A stretch of DNA of 64,000 bases, taken from Nocardioides alkalitolerans DSM 16699. Lineage in GTDB: Bacteria > Actinomycetota > Actinomycetes > Propionibacteriales > Nocardioidaceae. This document shows positions 55,635-64,000 of this stretch, piece by piece (within the stretch, counting starts at the first letter, position 1; the number at the start of each line of letters is the position of its first letter). The stretch lies in NCBI RefSeq assembly GCF_000426525.1, contig NZ_AUFN01000010.1, positions 1 to 64,000 on the forward strand, given 5' to 3'. Position numbers and translations under genes: made by a program. Below the pieces are notes generated by a model. That model saw nothing but the letters and a program-made list of their open reading frames with translations, was not told where the DNA came from and searched no databases.

Positions 55635-56928
55635 GCGAGCTTTCCTTCCAGCACGGTCGGGACACCGCGGAGCAGTGTCGCGTGCACGGCGGCGCTCAGG
55701 GAGCGGCCGTGCCAGGGGTTGTTGCGGGAGAGCGACACCGAGCTGTCGCGGTCGACGACCACCGCGGCGGCGGGGTCGACGAGGGTGAGGTGGGCGGGCT
55801 CGCCGACGGCCAGGGGCCGCCCGTGGTCCGCGAGGCCGGCGATCTGGGCCGGGCGGGTCGACATCACGCGGGCCAGGTCGCCCCAGCCCATGCGGCCCGA
55901 CTCGACCATGACGGTCGCGACGACGCCGAGCGCCGTCTCGAGGCCGAGCATCCCGAACGCCGCGTCGACGAACGCGTGCTCCTTGTCGTGGCGCGCGTGC
56001 GGCGCGTGGTCGGTGGCGACGGCGTCGATCGTGCCGTCGGCCAGGGCCCCGCGCAGCGCCTCCACGTCCTCCGCCGGGCGCAGCGGGGGGTTCACCTTGA
56101 ACGTCGGGTCGTAGCCCGCGAGCAGGTCGGTGGTGAGCAGGAGGTGGTGGGGCGTGACCTCGGCCGTGACCGCGATGCCCTGGGCCTTGGCCCAGCGGAG
56201 CACCTCGACGGTGCCGGCCGTGGAGGCGTGGGCGACGTGCACCCGCGAGCCGGTGTGGCGCGCGAGCATCACGTCGCGGGCGACGATGACCTCCTCGGCC
56301 ACCCCGGGCCAGCCGGGCAGCCCGAGCCGGCCCGAGAGCTCGCCCTCGTGGCAGCAGGAGGCGGGTCCGGCGAGGTCGGGGTCCTGGGCGTGCTGGCTGA
56401 CGACGCCGCCGAAGGCCTTCACGTACTCCAGCGCGCGCCGCATGACGCGGGCGTTGTGCACGCACCTCCCGTCGTCGGAGAACACCCGTACGGCGGCGCG
56501 CGAGCGGGCCATGAGGCCGATCTCGGCGAGCTCCTCGCCCGCGAGGCCCTTCGTGACGGCGCCGACCGGCTGCACGTCGACGAGGCCCGCCTGCCGCCCG
56601 AGGTCGAGGACGCGCTCGGCGGCCTCCGCCGTGTCGGTGACGGGGTTGGTGTTCGCCATCGCGAGCACGGCGGTGTAGCCGCCGACCGCGGCGGCGCGGG
56701 AGCCGGTGAGGATCGTCTCCGCGTCCTCCCGACCGGGCTCGCGCAGGTGGGTGTGCAGGTCGACGAGGCCCGGCAGCAGCACGAGCCCGTCGGCGTCGAC
56801 CACGCGCGCGCCCGCGGCGTCCGGCGTACCGATCTCGGCCACGACGCCGTCGACGACGAGGACGTCGGCGGTGCGCTCGCCGAGGAGCGAGGCGCCCTTG
56901 ATGAGGATGGGGTCGGTCTTCTCGGTCA

Positions 56929-56929
<1 letters not shown>
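55631..56929 (-). CDS. pyrC: Dihydroorotase
   Basis: Cyclises carbamoyl aspartate. The 432-residue enzyme is class [12 protein letters not shown] (two metal His), [31 protein letters not shown] and [16 protein letters not shown] with the catalytic Asp. The ATG overlaps the pyrB TGA by one base. Confidence 0.97.
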
Positions 56930-58533
<1,604 letters not shown>

Positions 58534-58547
58534 TCGATCGAGGCGAG

Positions 58548-58575
58548 ACTCTAGCAGTCCCGACGCACCGGTCCA
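58548..58575 (-). promoter_or_regulatory. pyr operon promoter
   Basis: TAGAGT (58553-58548) preceded by TGGACC (58575-58570) with a 16-base spacer on the minus strand. It lies just upstream of the PyrR hairpin, so the hairpin is near the 5' end of the mRNA. Confidence 0.55.
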
Positions 58576-58646
58576 GCCCGTGAGGCCCCGCCCGGGCAGG
58601 GGCGCTGGTCACGTCGCCCGCCGTTCGCCGGCGGTACGGTGACGGG

Positions 58647-59060
58647 ATGCGTGGACGCTCCCCCGCCCCCGGCCGGCTCGCCCGTCTCCTGGCGTGGCGG
58701 CCCTACCACCTGCGCACCACGATCGTGCTGGTGGCGCTCACGCTGGCGTGCGCCGCCACGTCGGCCGTGATGTTCCTGCGCGGCGGCACGATCGAGGACG
58801 GCTGGCCGATCCTCCTCGCCGTCGTCGCCGGGTTCCTGGTCGTCCCGACGGCGCTGGTGATCCGCGACGACGGCTTCGGCACCTGGTCCGGCGGCGGCCG
58901 GGACCACTCGCCGTACGTGGTCGACACCACCCCCGTCCACCACGACGGATCGCCGACCCGGCACGTCTGCAACGGGCCTGCACCGCAGAGCTGCCGGCTC
59001 GGCGCTCAGTGCGGGAGCCGCCAGAGCACGGTCTCGATCGCGCGGTGGTACGTCGGGTAG
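58647..59060 (+). CDS. Small membrane protein, function unknown
   Basis: The 137-residue product has two hydrophobic segments (about 23-45 and 53-72) and a hydrophilic C-terminal half with three Cys. I do not recognise a family. TACGGT (58635-58640) lies 6 bases before the ATG, as in other leaderless genes here, which supports that it is real. Its last 55 bases overlap the oxidoreductase gene on the other strand, so the far C-terminus is unlikely to be conserved. Confidence 0.55.
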   Translation: MRGRSPAPGRLARLLAWRPYHLRTTIVLVALTLACAATSAVMFLRGGTIEDGWPILLAVVAGFLVVPTALVIRDDGFGTWSGGGRDHSPYVVDTTPVHHDGSPTRHVCNGPAPQSCRLGAQCGSRQSTVSIARWYVG

Positions 59061-60364
59061 GCGAAGTGCATCGTGCGCAGCACCTCGATCGGCGTCCGGG
59101 CGTGCACGGCGACCGCCAGGAGACCGAGGACCTCGCCCGCCGTCGGGCCCGCGACCGTCGCGCCGACGAGCACCCCGGCCTCGGTGTCGGCCACCAGCTT
59201 CATCACGCCGGCGGCCTCGTCGAGCCACCCGCGGGCGCCCAGGTCACCGGTCGCGACGGCCACGTCCAGGCCGGCGTCGCGGGCCTGCTGCTCGGTGAGA
59301 CCGACGGCCGCCACCTCCGGCTCCGTGTAGGTCACGCGGGTCACGGCGCGGTAGTCGGCCCACGGGCCGTCCTCGCCGAGGAGGTCGCGCACGGCGACGC
59401 GGGCCTGGTAGTTCGAGACGTGGGTGAAGGCGCCCTTGCCGGTGATGTCGCCGACGGCCCACAGCCCGCCGTCGGCGGCGGCCGTCACCCGCAGGTGGTC
59501 GTCGACCTCGAGCGGACCGTCGGTCGGCACGCCGACGGTCTCGAGGCCGAGGTCGTCGAGCTGCAGCGTGCGACCGGCCGCCACGAGCAGCTTCTCGCTG
59601 GTGAGCGTCTCGGCGCCCACGGTGACCGAGAAGTGCCCGTCGGTGTAGGACACGCGCTCGAGCGCCTGTCCCAGCACCAGCCGGACCCCGTCGGCCGCCA
59701 GGGCGTCGCCCAGCACCGTCGCCGCCTCCGGCTCGTCCTTCGGCAGCAGGCGCTCGGCCACGTCGACCAGGGTCGTCGTCACGCCGAAGCGCGCGAACAC
59801 CTGGGAGAGCTCGGCGCCGATCGGCCCGCCGCCGACCACGACGACCGAGGCCGGCAGGTCGGTGATCGCGACGACGTCGCGGTTCGTCCAGTACGGCGTG
59901 CCCGCGAGGCCGTCGACCGGGGGGACGGCCGGTCGCGTGCCGACGTTGAGCACCACGCCGCGGCGCGCGACGTACGTCGTCTCCCCCACCCGCACGCGCC
60001 GGGGACCGACGAGGCGACCACGCCCGCGCACGACCCGTCCGCCGTGCTTCTCCAGGCGCTCGACGAACGGGCCGTCGCTCCAGTCGTGGGTGGCGTCCTC
60101 GCGGATGCGGCGCACCACGTGGGCCCAGTCCGGCGCACCCTCGGCGGCGTGCCGGGCCCCCGAGATCATCAGCTTCGACGGCACGCAGCCGTAGAAGGGA
60201 CACTCCCCGCCGACGAGGTTCTCCTCCACGGCCACCACGTCCAGACCGGCCTTGCCCGCCAGCCCGGCGACGGTCTCGCCGCCCGGGCCGACACCCAGCA
60301 CGACCACGTCCACCTCGACCTCGTCGGCGGCCGGGGAGGGAGCGGGGGCGTCGGCGTCCGTCAT
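59006..60364 (-). CDS. Class I pyridine nucleotide-disulfide oxidoreductase (dihydrolipoyl dehydrogenase-like)
   Basis: FAD- and NAD(P)-binding flavoprotein of 452 residues. The FAD site is VVVLGVGPGGETVAGLA. The redox-active Cys pair is C55 and C60 in GGECPFYGCVPSK. The NAD site is VVVVGGGPIGAELSQVF, and GLWAVGDITGKGAFTHVSNYQARV follows. In the dimerisation domain the catalytic His-Pro-Thr-x-x-Glu of lipoamide dehydrogenase reads YPTYHR, so both His and Glu appear replaced. True lipoamide dehydrogenase activity is thus doubtful. No partner 2-oxoacid dehydrogenase is nearby. ATG 60364 is preferred over a TTG twelve bases upstream. Confidence 0.85.
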   Translation of the reverse strand: MTDADAPAPSPAADEVEVDVVVLGVGPGGETVAGLAGKAGLDVVAVEENLVGGECPFYGCVPSKLMISGARHAAEGAPDWAHVVRRIREDATHDWSDGPFVERLEKHGGRVVRGRGRLVGPRRVRVGETTYVARRGVVLNVGTRPAVPPVDGLAGTPYWTNRDVVAITDLPASVVVVGGGPIGAELSQVFARFGVTTTLVDVAERLLPKDEPEAATVLGDALAADGVRLVLGQALERVSYTDGHFSVTVGAETLTSEKLLVAAGRTLQLDDLGLETVGVPTDGPLEVDDHLRVTAAADGGLWAVGDITGKGAFTHVSNYQARVAVRDLLGEDGPWADYRAVTRVTYTEPEVAAVGLTEQQARDAGLDVAVATGDLGARGWLDEAAGVMKLVADTEAGVLVGATVAGPTAGEVLGLLAVAVHARTPIEVLRTMHFAYPTYHRAIETVLWRLPH

Positions 60365-60397
60365 GCGCTCAGCCAACCAGGTCGGGCCTCACGGCGC

Positions 60398-60445
60398 GCT
60401 CACTGGTCGGCTCACTCGTCGGCTCAGTCGTCGGCTCAGTCGTCG
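60398..60445. repeat. 12-bp tandem repeat over the quinone oxidoreductase stop codon (4 units)
   Basis: GCTCACTGGTCG, GCTCACTCGTCG, GCTCAGTCGTCG and GCTCAGTCGTCG. The gene's stop lies in the last unit. On the minus strand every unit reads GAC-GA(C/G)-TGA or a variant in the same frame, so the stop codon is present four times. Confidence 0.85.
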
Positions 60446-61446
60446 GAGATGTCGATCAGGACCTTGCCGACCACGCCGCCCTCGACGGCGTCGTGGGCCT
60501 CGGCGAGGCGCTCCAGCGGGTAGCGGTGCAGCGGCAGGCCCGCCTCCTCACCGACGTGGAAGGCACCGGCGGCGACGGCCGCGGTCACGTCCTCCAGCGC
60601 ATGGGCGAGCAGCTCGCGGTCGAGCGTGTAGACGATGAGGCCCTGGAACCGCAGGTTCTTGCTGAAGGTCTCCCGCACCGGCATCGAGAAGGAGTCGCCA
60701 CCGTTGTTGGCGTAGTAGGCGATCGTGCCGTGGTTGCGCACGACCTCGACGTCGATGCCGATGTTCTGCGCCGGGGACACCTCGACGACGAGGTCGACGC
60801 CGTCGGGGGCGACCTCCCGCACGGCGGCGACGACGTCCTGGGTCGTGTAGTCGACGACGTGGTGCGCACCGGCGGCGCGGGCCAGCGCGGCCTTCTCATC
60901 GCTGCTCACGGTGGTGACGACCGTCGCCCCGGCCCACACGGCCAGCTGGACGGCCGCGTTGCCCACGGCACCGGCGCCGCCGGCGACCAGCACCGTCGTC
61001 CCCGCCATCGTGCCCGGCGCCAGCCGGTCGACGTCGCCGCTGGTGAGCGCGCGGTGGGCGGTCACGGCGGGCACGCCGAGGTCGGCGCCGACGTCGTACG
61101 ACACGCCCTCGGGCAGCTTCGTCACGAACGCCGCCGGCTGCACCGTCTGGTCGACCGCGGTGCCGTAGGGGCGCTGGTACTGCGCAAGGACGAGCCAGAC
61201 CCGGTCGCCGACCGCGAGGTCGGTGACGCCCTCGCCGAGGGCGTCGACGACGCCGGCCCCGTCCTGGCCGGGCGCGACCTCGTCGAAGTCGGAGCCCATG
61301 ACCGCGCGGAACTTCCAGTCGGTGGGGTTGACGCCCGCCCGCACGAGGCGCACGCGCACCTCGCCGGGGCCCGGCTCGGGCACGGGGCGGTCCACGAGGT
61401 GCAGGACGGAGGACGGACCGGTCTCGGTGTAGACGACTGCTCGCAT
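60436..61446 (-). CDS. NADPH:quinone reductase-like zinc-independent alcohol dehydrogenase
   Basis: Medium-chain dehydrogenase of 336 residues of the quinone oxidoreductase type. The N-terminal GroES-like domain has VRLVRAGVNPTDWKFR and APGQDGAGVVDALGEGV, with no zinc-binding Cys. The Rossmann domain has VLVAGGAGAVGNAAVQLAVWAGATVV and HHVVDYTTQDV. EGGVVGKVLIDI ends it. The substrate is not known. Stop codon lies in a tandem repeat. Confidence 0.88.
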   Translation of the reverse strand: MRAVVYTETGPSSVLHLVDRPVPEPGPGEVRVRLVRAGVNPTDWKFRAVMGSDFDEVAPGQDGAGVVDALGEGVTDLAVGDRVWLVLAQYQRPYGTAVDQTVQPAAFVTKLPEGVSYDVGADLGVPAVTAHRALTSGDVDRLAPGTMAGTTVLVAGGAGAVGNAAVQLAVWAGATVVTTVSSDEKAALARAAGAHHVVDYTTQDVVAAVREVAPDGVDLVVEVSPAQNIGIDVEVVRNHGTIAYYANNGGDSFSMPVRETFSKNLRFQGLIVYTLDRELLAHALEDVTAAVAAGAFHVGEEAGLPLHRYPLERLAEAHDAVEGGVVGKVLIDISDD

Positions 61447-61505
61447 ACAGGGGCCAACGATCGAGCGGGGTCCCGATGTTCCCGCCCGCTCCCGCGACCG
61501 GTCGC

Positions 61506-62834
61506 TCAGAGCGCCTCGGCCATGCCGGCGCAGGCCCGGAGCCACGACCGCTGCGTGGCCACCGACAGCTCGGCGTAGGGCACGACCGAGCCGGAGACGA
61601 GCACCGGGTCGTACGGCACCCGGTAGACCGCCCGGGTGCGCTGCTCGTAGACGCTCACCAGGTCCTTCGCCAGCTGGTCGTCGACCTTCGGCGACGGGTC
61701 CGAGAGCACCGTGACCGTCTTCTGCTTGAGGTCGGCGTAGCCGGCGTCGGTGAGGGCGTCGAGCATCCACAACCCGCTGTACCCCGTGTCCTCCCGCACC
61801 GTGCTGGTGACCACGAGCAGGTCGGCCGTCTGGGCGGCCGCGAGCCAGTTCTCGGCCCGCATGTTGTTGCCGGTGTCGACGAGGATCACGCGATAGAAGC
61901 GCTCGAGCAGGGCGTGCACGGCGCGGAAGTCGTCGGCCCGGATGGTGCCGGTGACGTCGGGACGCTCGTCGGAGGCCAGCACGTCGAAGTGGGCGTCGCC
62001 CTGCGAGCGTACGAAGGCCCCCAGGTCGCCGATCCGGGACTGGTAGACGTCGTTGAACTTCTCGAGGTCCTCGAGCAGCTCCCGGGTGGTGTTGCGGTGC
62101 TCGCCGCGCGTCCCCCGGATGCCGAGGGTGCCGCGCGTCTCGTTGTTGTCCCAGGCGACCACGCCGCCGCCGCGCACCGTGCCGAACGTGTAGCCGGCGG
62201 CCAGCACGCCCGTCGTCTTCGCCGCACCGCCCTTCGGGTTCAGGAACGCGATCGTGCGCGGGCCGTCGAAGTCGCGCTGGATCGCCCGGCGCTGCAGCTC
62301 GTTCTCGACCTCCGCCCGCCCCATCTGCGGCTTCACGGCGCCGCCGGTCCAGCGTCGTACGCGACCACGCCACCCCCACGTCGCGGGGCCCAGCGGCAGG
62401 TCACCGGCCCGGCGGTCGAGGAAGTCGGTGGCCGACATGAAGCGGGGCACCTCCGCCGGCGGGTAGGCGGTGACCACGGCCGGTACGGCGCTCCCGGGCG
62501 GCGCCGGGACGGGGGCGGGCGCCTGCGCTCGTGCCTGCGCCGGGACGGGGCCGCCACCCGGCAGGGGCGGCAGGTCGCCGTACCCGCTGCTCTCCGGCCG
62601 CGCGATGCGTCGTCCCGCGACGGGCTGGGTGTGCTCCGCGGGCTGCTGCTGGGCGGACTGGTGGGAGGGCTGGTGCGCAGCCGCCTCCTCCTGCTCGCGC
62701 CACGCGGTGTACGCCGCCAGCTCGTCCGCCGAGTAGAGCCGCTCGCTCGTGCCGGCGTCGAGGTGCGACGGACCGGGACTGCCGAAGCTCTGGGGCGAGG
62801 GCTGCTCGGGAGGCTGCGCGGGAGGCTGGGACAC
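61506..62834 (-). CDS. MinD/ParA-like ATPase with long disordered N-terminus
   Basis: The 442-residue protein has a Pro/Gln/Ala-rich N-terminal part (about 1-160), then RFMSATDFLDRR and a basic WGWRGRVRRWTGG segment. A deviant Walker A follows, NPKGGAAKTT (about 199-208), as in the SIMIBI ParA/MinD class, with VILVDTGNN and VVTSTVREDTGYSG later. The layout resembles actinobacterial ParA-like proteins linked to type VII secretion or polarity, but no such genes are nearby. No parB follows. The GTG at 62834 is chosen because GAAGG lies 6 bases upstream. Confidence 0.82.
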   Translation of the reverse strand: MSQPPAQPPEQPSPQSFGSPGPSHLDAGTSERLYSADELAAYTAWREQEEAAAHQPSHQSAQQQPAEHTQPVAGRRIARPESSGYGDLPPLPGGGPVPAQARAQAPAPVPAPPGSAVPAVVTAYPPAEVPRFMSATDFLDRRAGDLPLGPATWGWRGRVRRWTGGAVKPQMGRAEVENELQRRAIQRDFDGPRTIAFLNPKGGAAKTTGVLAAGYTFGTVRGGGVVAWDNNETRGTLGIRGTRGEHRNTTRELLEDLEKFNDVYQSRIGDLGAFVRSQGDAHFDVLASDERPDVTGTIRADDFRAVHALLERFYRVILVDTGNNMRAENWLAAAQTADLLVVTSTVREDTGYSGLWMLDALTDAGYADLKQKTVTVLSDPSPKVDDQLAKDLVSVYEQRTRAVYRVPYDPVLVSGSVVPYAELSVATQRSWLRACAGMAEAL

Positions 62835-62923
62835 GGGCGACCTTCTCGTGCTCGCGGGCGATGGGACGGGCGCGCGCACCTACCCCTGCCGGCGACCGGG
62901 CAAACCCCGCGCTGGTCCTCCGG

Positions 62924-63331
62924 TCAGCCGACCTCGGGCCGGTTGCGCACCACGGCCGCGAGGACGCCGTTCACGAAGCCGGGCGAGTCGTCGGTCGAGA
63001 GGTCGCCGACCAGCGAGAGCGCCTCGCTGATCGCCACCGCGTCGTCGACGTCCTCGGCCCAGAGGATCTCGTAGACCCCGAGCCGCAGCACGTTGCGGTC
63101 GACGGCCGGCATGCGCTCGAGCGTCCAGCCCTCGGCCCGCGTCGTGAGGATCTCGTCGATCTCGGCGAGGTGCTCGGAGACGCCCCGCACCAGCGTCGAG
63201 GTGTACGGGTTGTTCGGCGGCTCGCCGTCCGCGATCGCCGTGTCGAGCGCCGCCGCCGGGTTCTCCCCGCGCATCTCGGCGCCGAAGAGCACGTCGAGGG
63301 CGCGCTTGCGGGCCTTGGTCCGGGCTCCCAT
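62924..63331 (-). CDS. nusB: Transcription antitermination factor NusB
   Basis: RNA-binding protein acting with NusE at boxA of rRNA operons. The 135-residue protein has RTKARKRALDVLFGAEMRG, NPYTSTLVRGVSEH, ERMPAVDRNVLRLGVYEILW and the conserved AVAISEALSLVGDLSTDDSPGFVNGVL. Its ATG overlaps the efp stop by one base. Confidence 0.96.
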   Translation of the reverse strand: MGARTKARKRALDVLFGAEMRGENPAAALDTAIADGEPPNNPYTSTLVRGVSEHLAEIDEILTTRAEGWTLERMPAVDRNVLRLGVYEILWAEDVDDAVAISEALSLVGDLSTDDSPGFVNGVLAAVVRNRPEVG

Positions 63332-63894
63332 CAGCTGCTGACGCGGCCCAGGTAGGAGGAGTCGCGGGTGTCGACCTTGATCTTCTCGCCCGTGGTGATG
63401 AAGAGCGGCACCTGCACGGTGGCGCCCGTCTCGACCGTCGCGGGCTTGGTGCCGCCGGTGGAGCGGTCGCCCTGGAGACCGGGCTCGGTGTAGGTCACGA
63501 CGAGCTCGACCGAGGCCGGCAGCTCGATGTAGAGCACGCGGCCGTCGTTCGTGGCCACGATGGCCTCCTGGTTCTCCAGGAGGAAGTCGCTGGCGTCGCC
63601 GACGATCTCGGGAGCGACCTCGAGCTGCTCGTAGCTCTGGACGTCCATGAAGACGTACGACGTGCCGTCGTTGTAGAGGTACTGCATCGTCCGCTTGTCG
63701 ACGTTCGCGATGTCGACCTTGACGTCGGCGTTGAACGTCTTGTCGACGGTCTTGCCCGACTCGATGTTCTTCAGCTTGGAGCGCACGACCGCGCCGCCCT
63801 TGCCGGGCTTGTGGTGCTGGAACCAGATGACCTGCCAGAGCTGGCCGTCGAGGTTGAGCACCATGCCGTTCTTCAGGTCGTTCGTCGTTGCCAT
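63331..63894 (-). CDS. efp: Translation elongation factor P
   Basis: Relieves ribosome stalling at polyproline stretches. The 187-residue protein has three beta-barrel domains. The tip loop of domain I is HHKPGKGGA with Lys32 at the site modified in other bacteria. No epmA or epmB-type modification gene is in the window, as is usual for actinobacteria, whose EF-P with the PGKG loop may work unmodified. YLGR at the C-terminus is typical. Confidence 0.97.
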   Translation of the reverse strand: MATTNDLKNGMVLNLDGQLWQVIWFQHHKPGKGGAVVRSKLKNIESGKTVDKTFNADVKVDIANVDKRTMQYLYNDGTSYVFMDVQSYEQLEVAPEIVGDASDFLLENQEAIVATNDGRVLYIELPASVELVVTYTEPGLQGDRSTGGTKPATVETGATVQVPLFITTGEKIKVDTRDSSYLGRVSS

Positions 63895-63969
63895 GCGCGC
63901 GTCTTCGCCTTTGGTCGTCGGAGGAGTCGGAGCGGGAGCGTGCCGGACCTGCGTCGGGCACGGCGGGGA

Positions 63970-63975
63970 AGTCTA
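63970..63975 (-). promoter_or_regulatory. -10 box of efp-nusB
   Basis: TAGACT on the minus strand, 75 bases before the efp ATG. It is the same hexamer as before pheS and def. The -35 would lie at the edge of the window and is not convincing. Confidence 0.4.
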
Positions 63976-64000
63976 GCCCGTCGCCCCGTCGGCCACGACT

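Noticed and set aside
60398..60445. CRISPR-like array
   Set aside because: The 12-base units are contiguous with no spacers and no cas genes are present. It is a short tandem repeat.

Overview
The window is a 64 kb piece of a high-GC actinobacterial chromosome. Gene order, codon use and several actinobacterial markers (mycobacterial-type integration host factor, CoaBC-RpoZ-Gmk-mIHF cluster, mycothiol-dependent isomerase family, 13E12-type HNH gene, helicase-poor PriA) point to the order Propionibacteriales. Nocardioidaceae (Nocardioides or Aeromicrobium-like) is my best guess; this is inference, since no 16S segment long enough for typing is present. About 64 protein genes are supported, most on the minus strand.

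Layout. 1-560: the 5' end of a 16S rRNA gene on the minus strand, with its AT-rich leader, a conserved processing element and two tandem promoters. 561-10676: one tight arginine operon read leftward, argC-(ACT protein)-argJ-argB-argD-argF-argR-argG-argH-mpg, closed by a hairpin just before the rRNA promoters. 10757-18474: a mycothiol-dependent isomerase-like gene, pheST, a DUF817 membrane protein and two adjacent PAS histidine kinases with no response regulator. 18569-21672: an RNA methyltransferase, rplT-rpmI-infC (infC starts at an ATC codon behind an attenuator-like leader) and an SseB-like gene. 21740-24147: three plus-strand genes (small membrane protein, PLP-dependent aldolase/deaminase, P-loop kinase).

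24131-32848: a long leftward block ligD(pol)-rpe-small alarmone synthetase-[FMN riboswitch]-ribD-ribE-pnuX-ribBA-ribH-hisE-hisG-PH domain protein. The riboswitch controls riboflavin synthesis and probably uptake. 32986-34391: two plus-strand genes (hydrolase, AAA ATPase). 34416-43150: fmt-yjbR-rsmB, an HNH/DUF222 gene, a dispersed-repeat cluster, def, ppk2 (plus strand) and priA. 43221-48843: two paralogous membrane proteins, metK, coaBC, rpoZ, gmk and mihF. 49006-58481: the pyrimidine operon pyrR-pyrB-pyrC-carA-carB-pyrD-pyrF under a PyrR-binding hairpin. 58647-63894: a small membrane protein, a divergent disulfide oxidoreductase, a quinone oxidoreductase, a ParA/MinD-like ATPase, nusB and efp.

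Functionally this is a core chromosome: arginine, pyrimidine, riboflavin and histidine synthesis joined to translation and replication genes. No insertion sequence, prophage, CRISPR array or tRNA was found. The less ordinary signals are regulatory and structural: an arginine-operon ACT protein resembling the CASTOR-type ACT fold; many genes whose -10 box lies 6-8 bases before the start codon (predicted leaderless mRNAs); short 12-14 bp tandem repeats that repeatedly sit on or just after stop codons; an attenuator before infC; a Shine-Dalgarno-masking helix after the FMN riboswitch; and a pair of undescribed paralogous membrane proteins.
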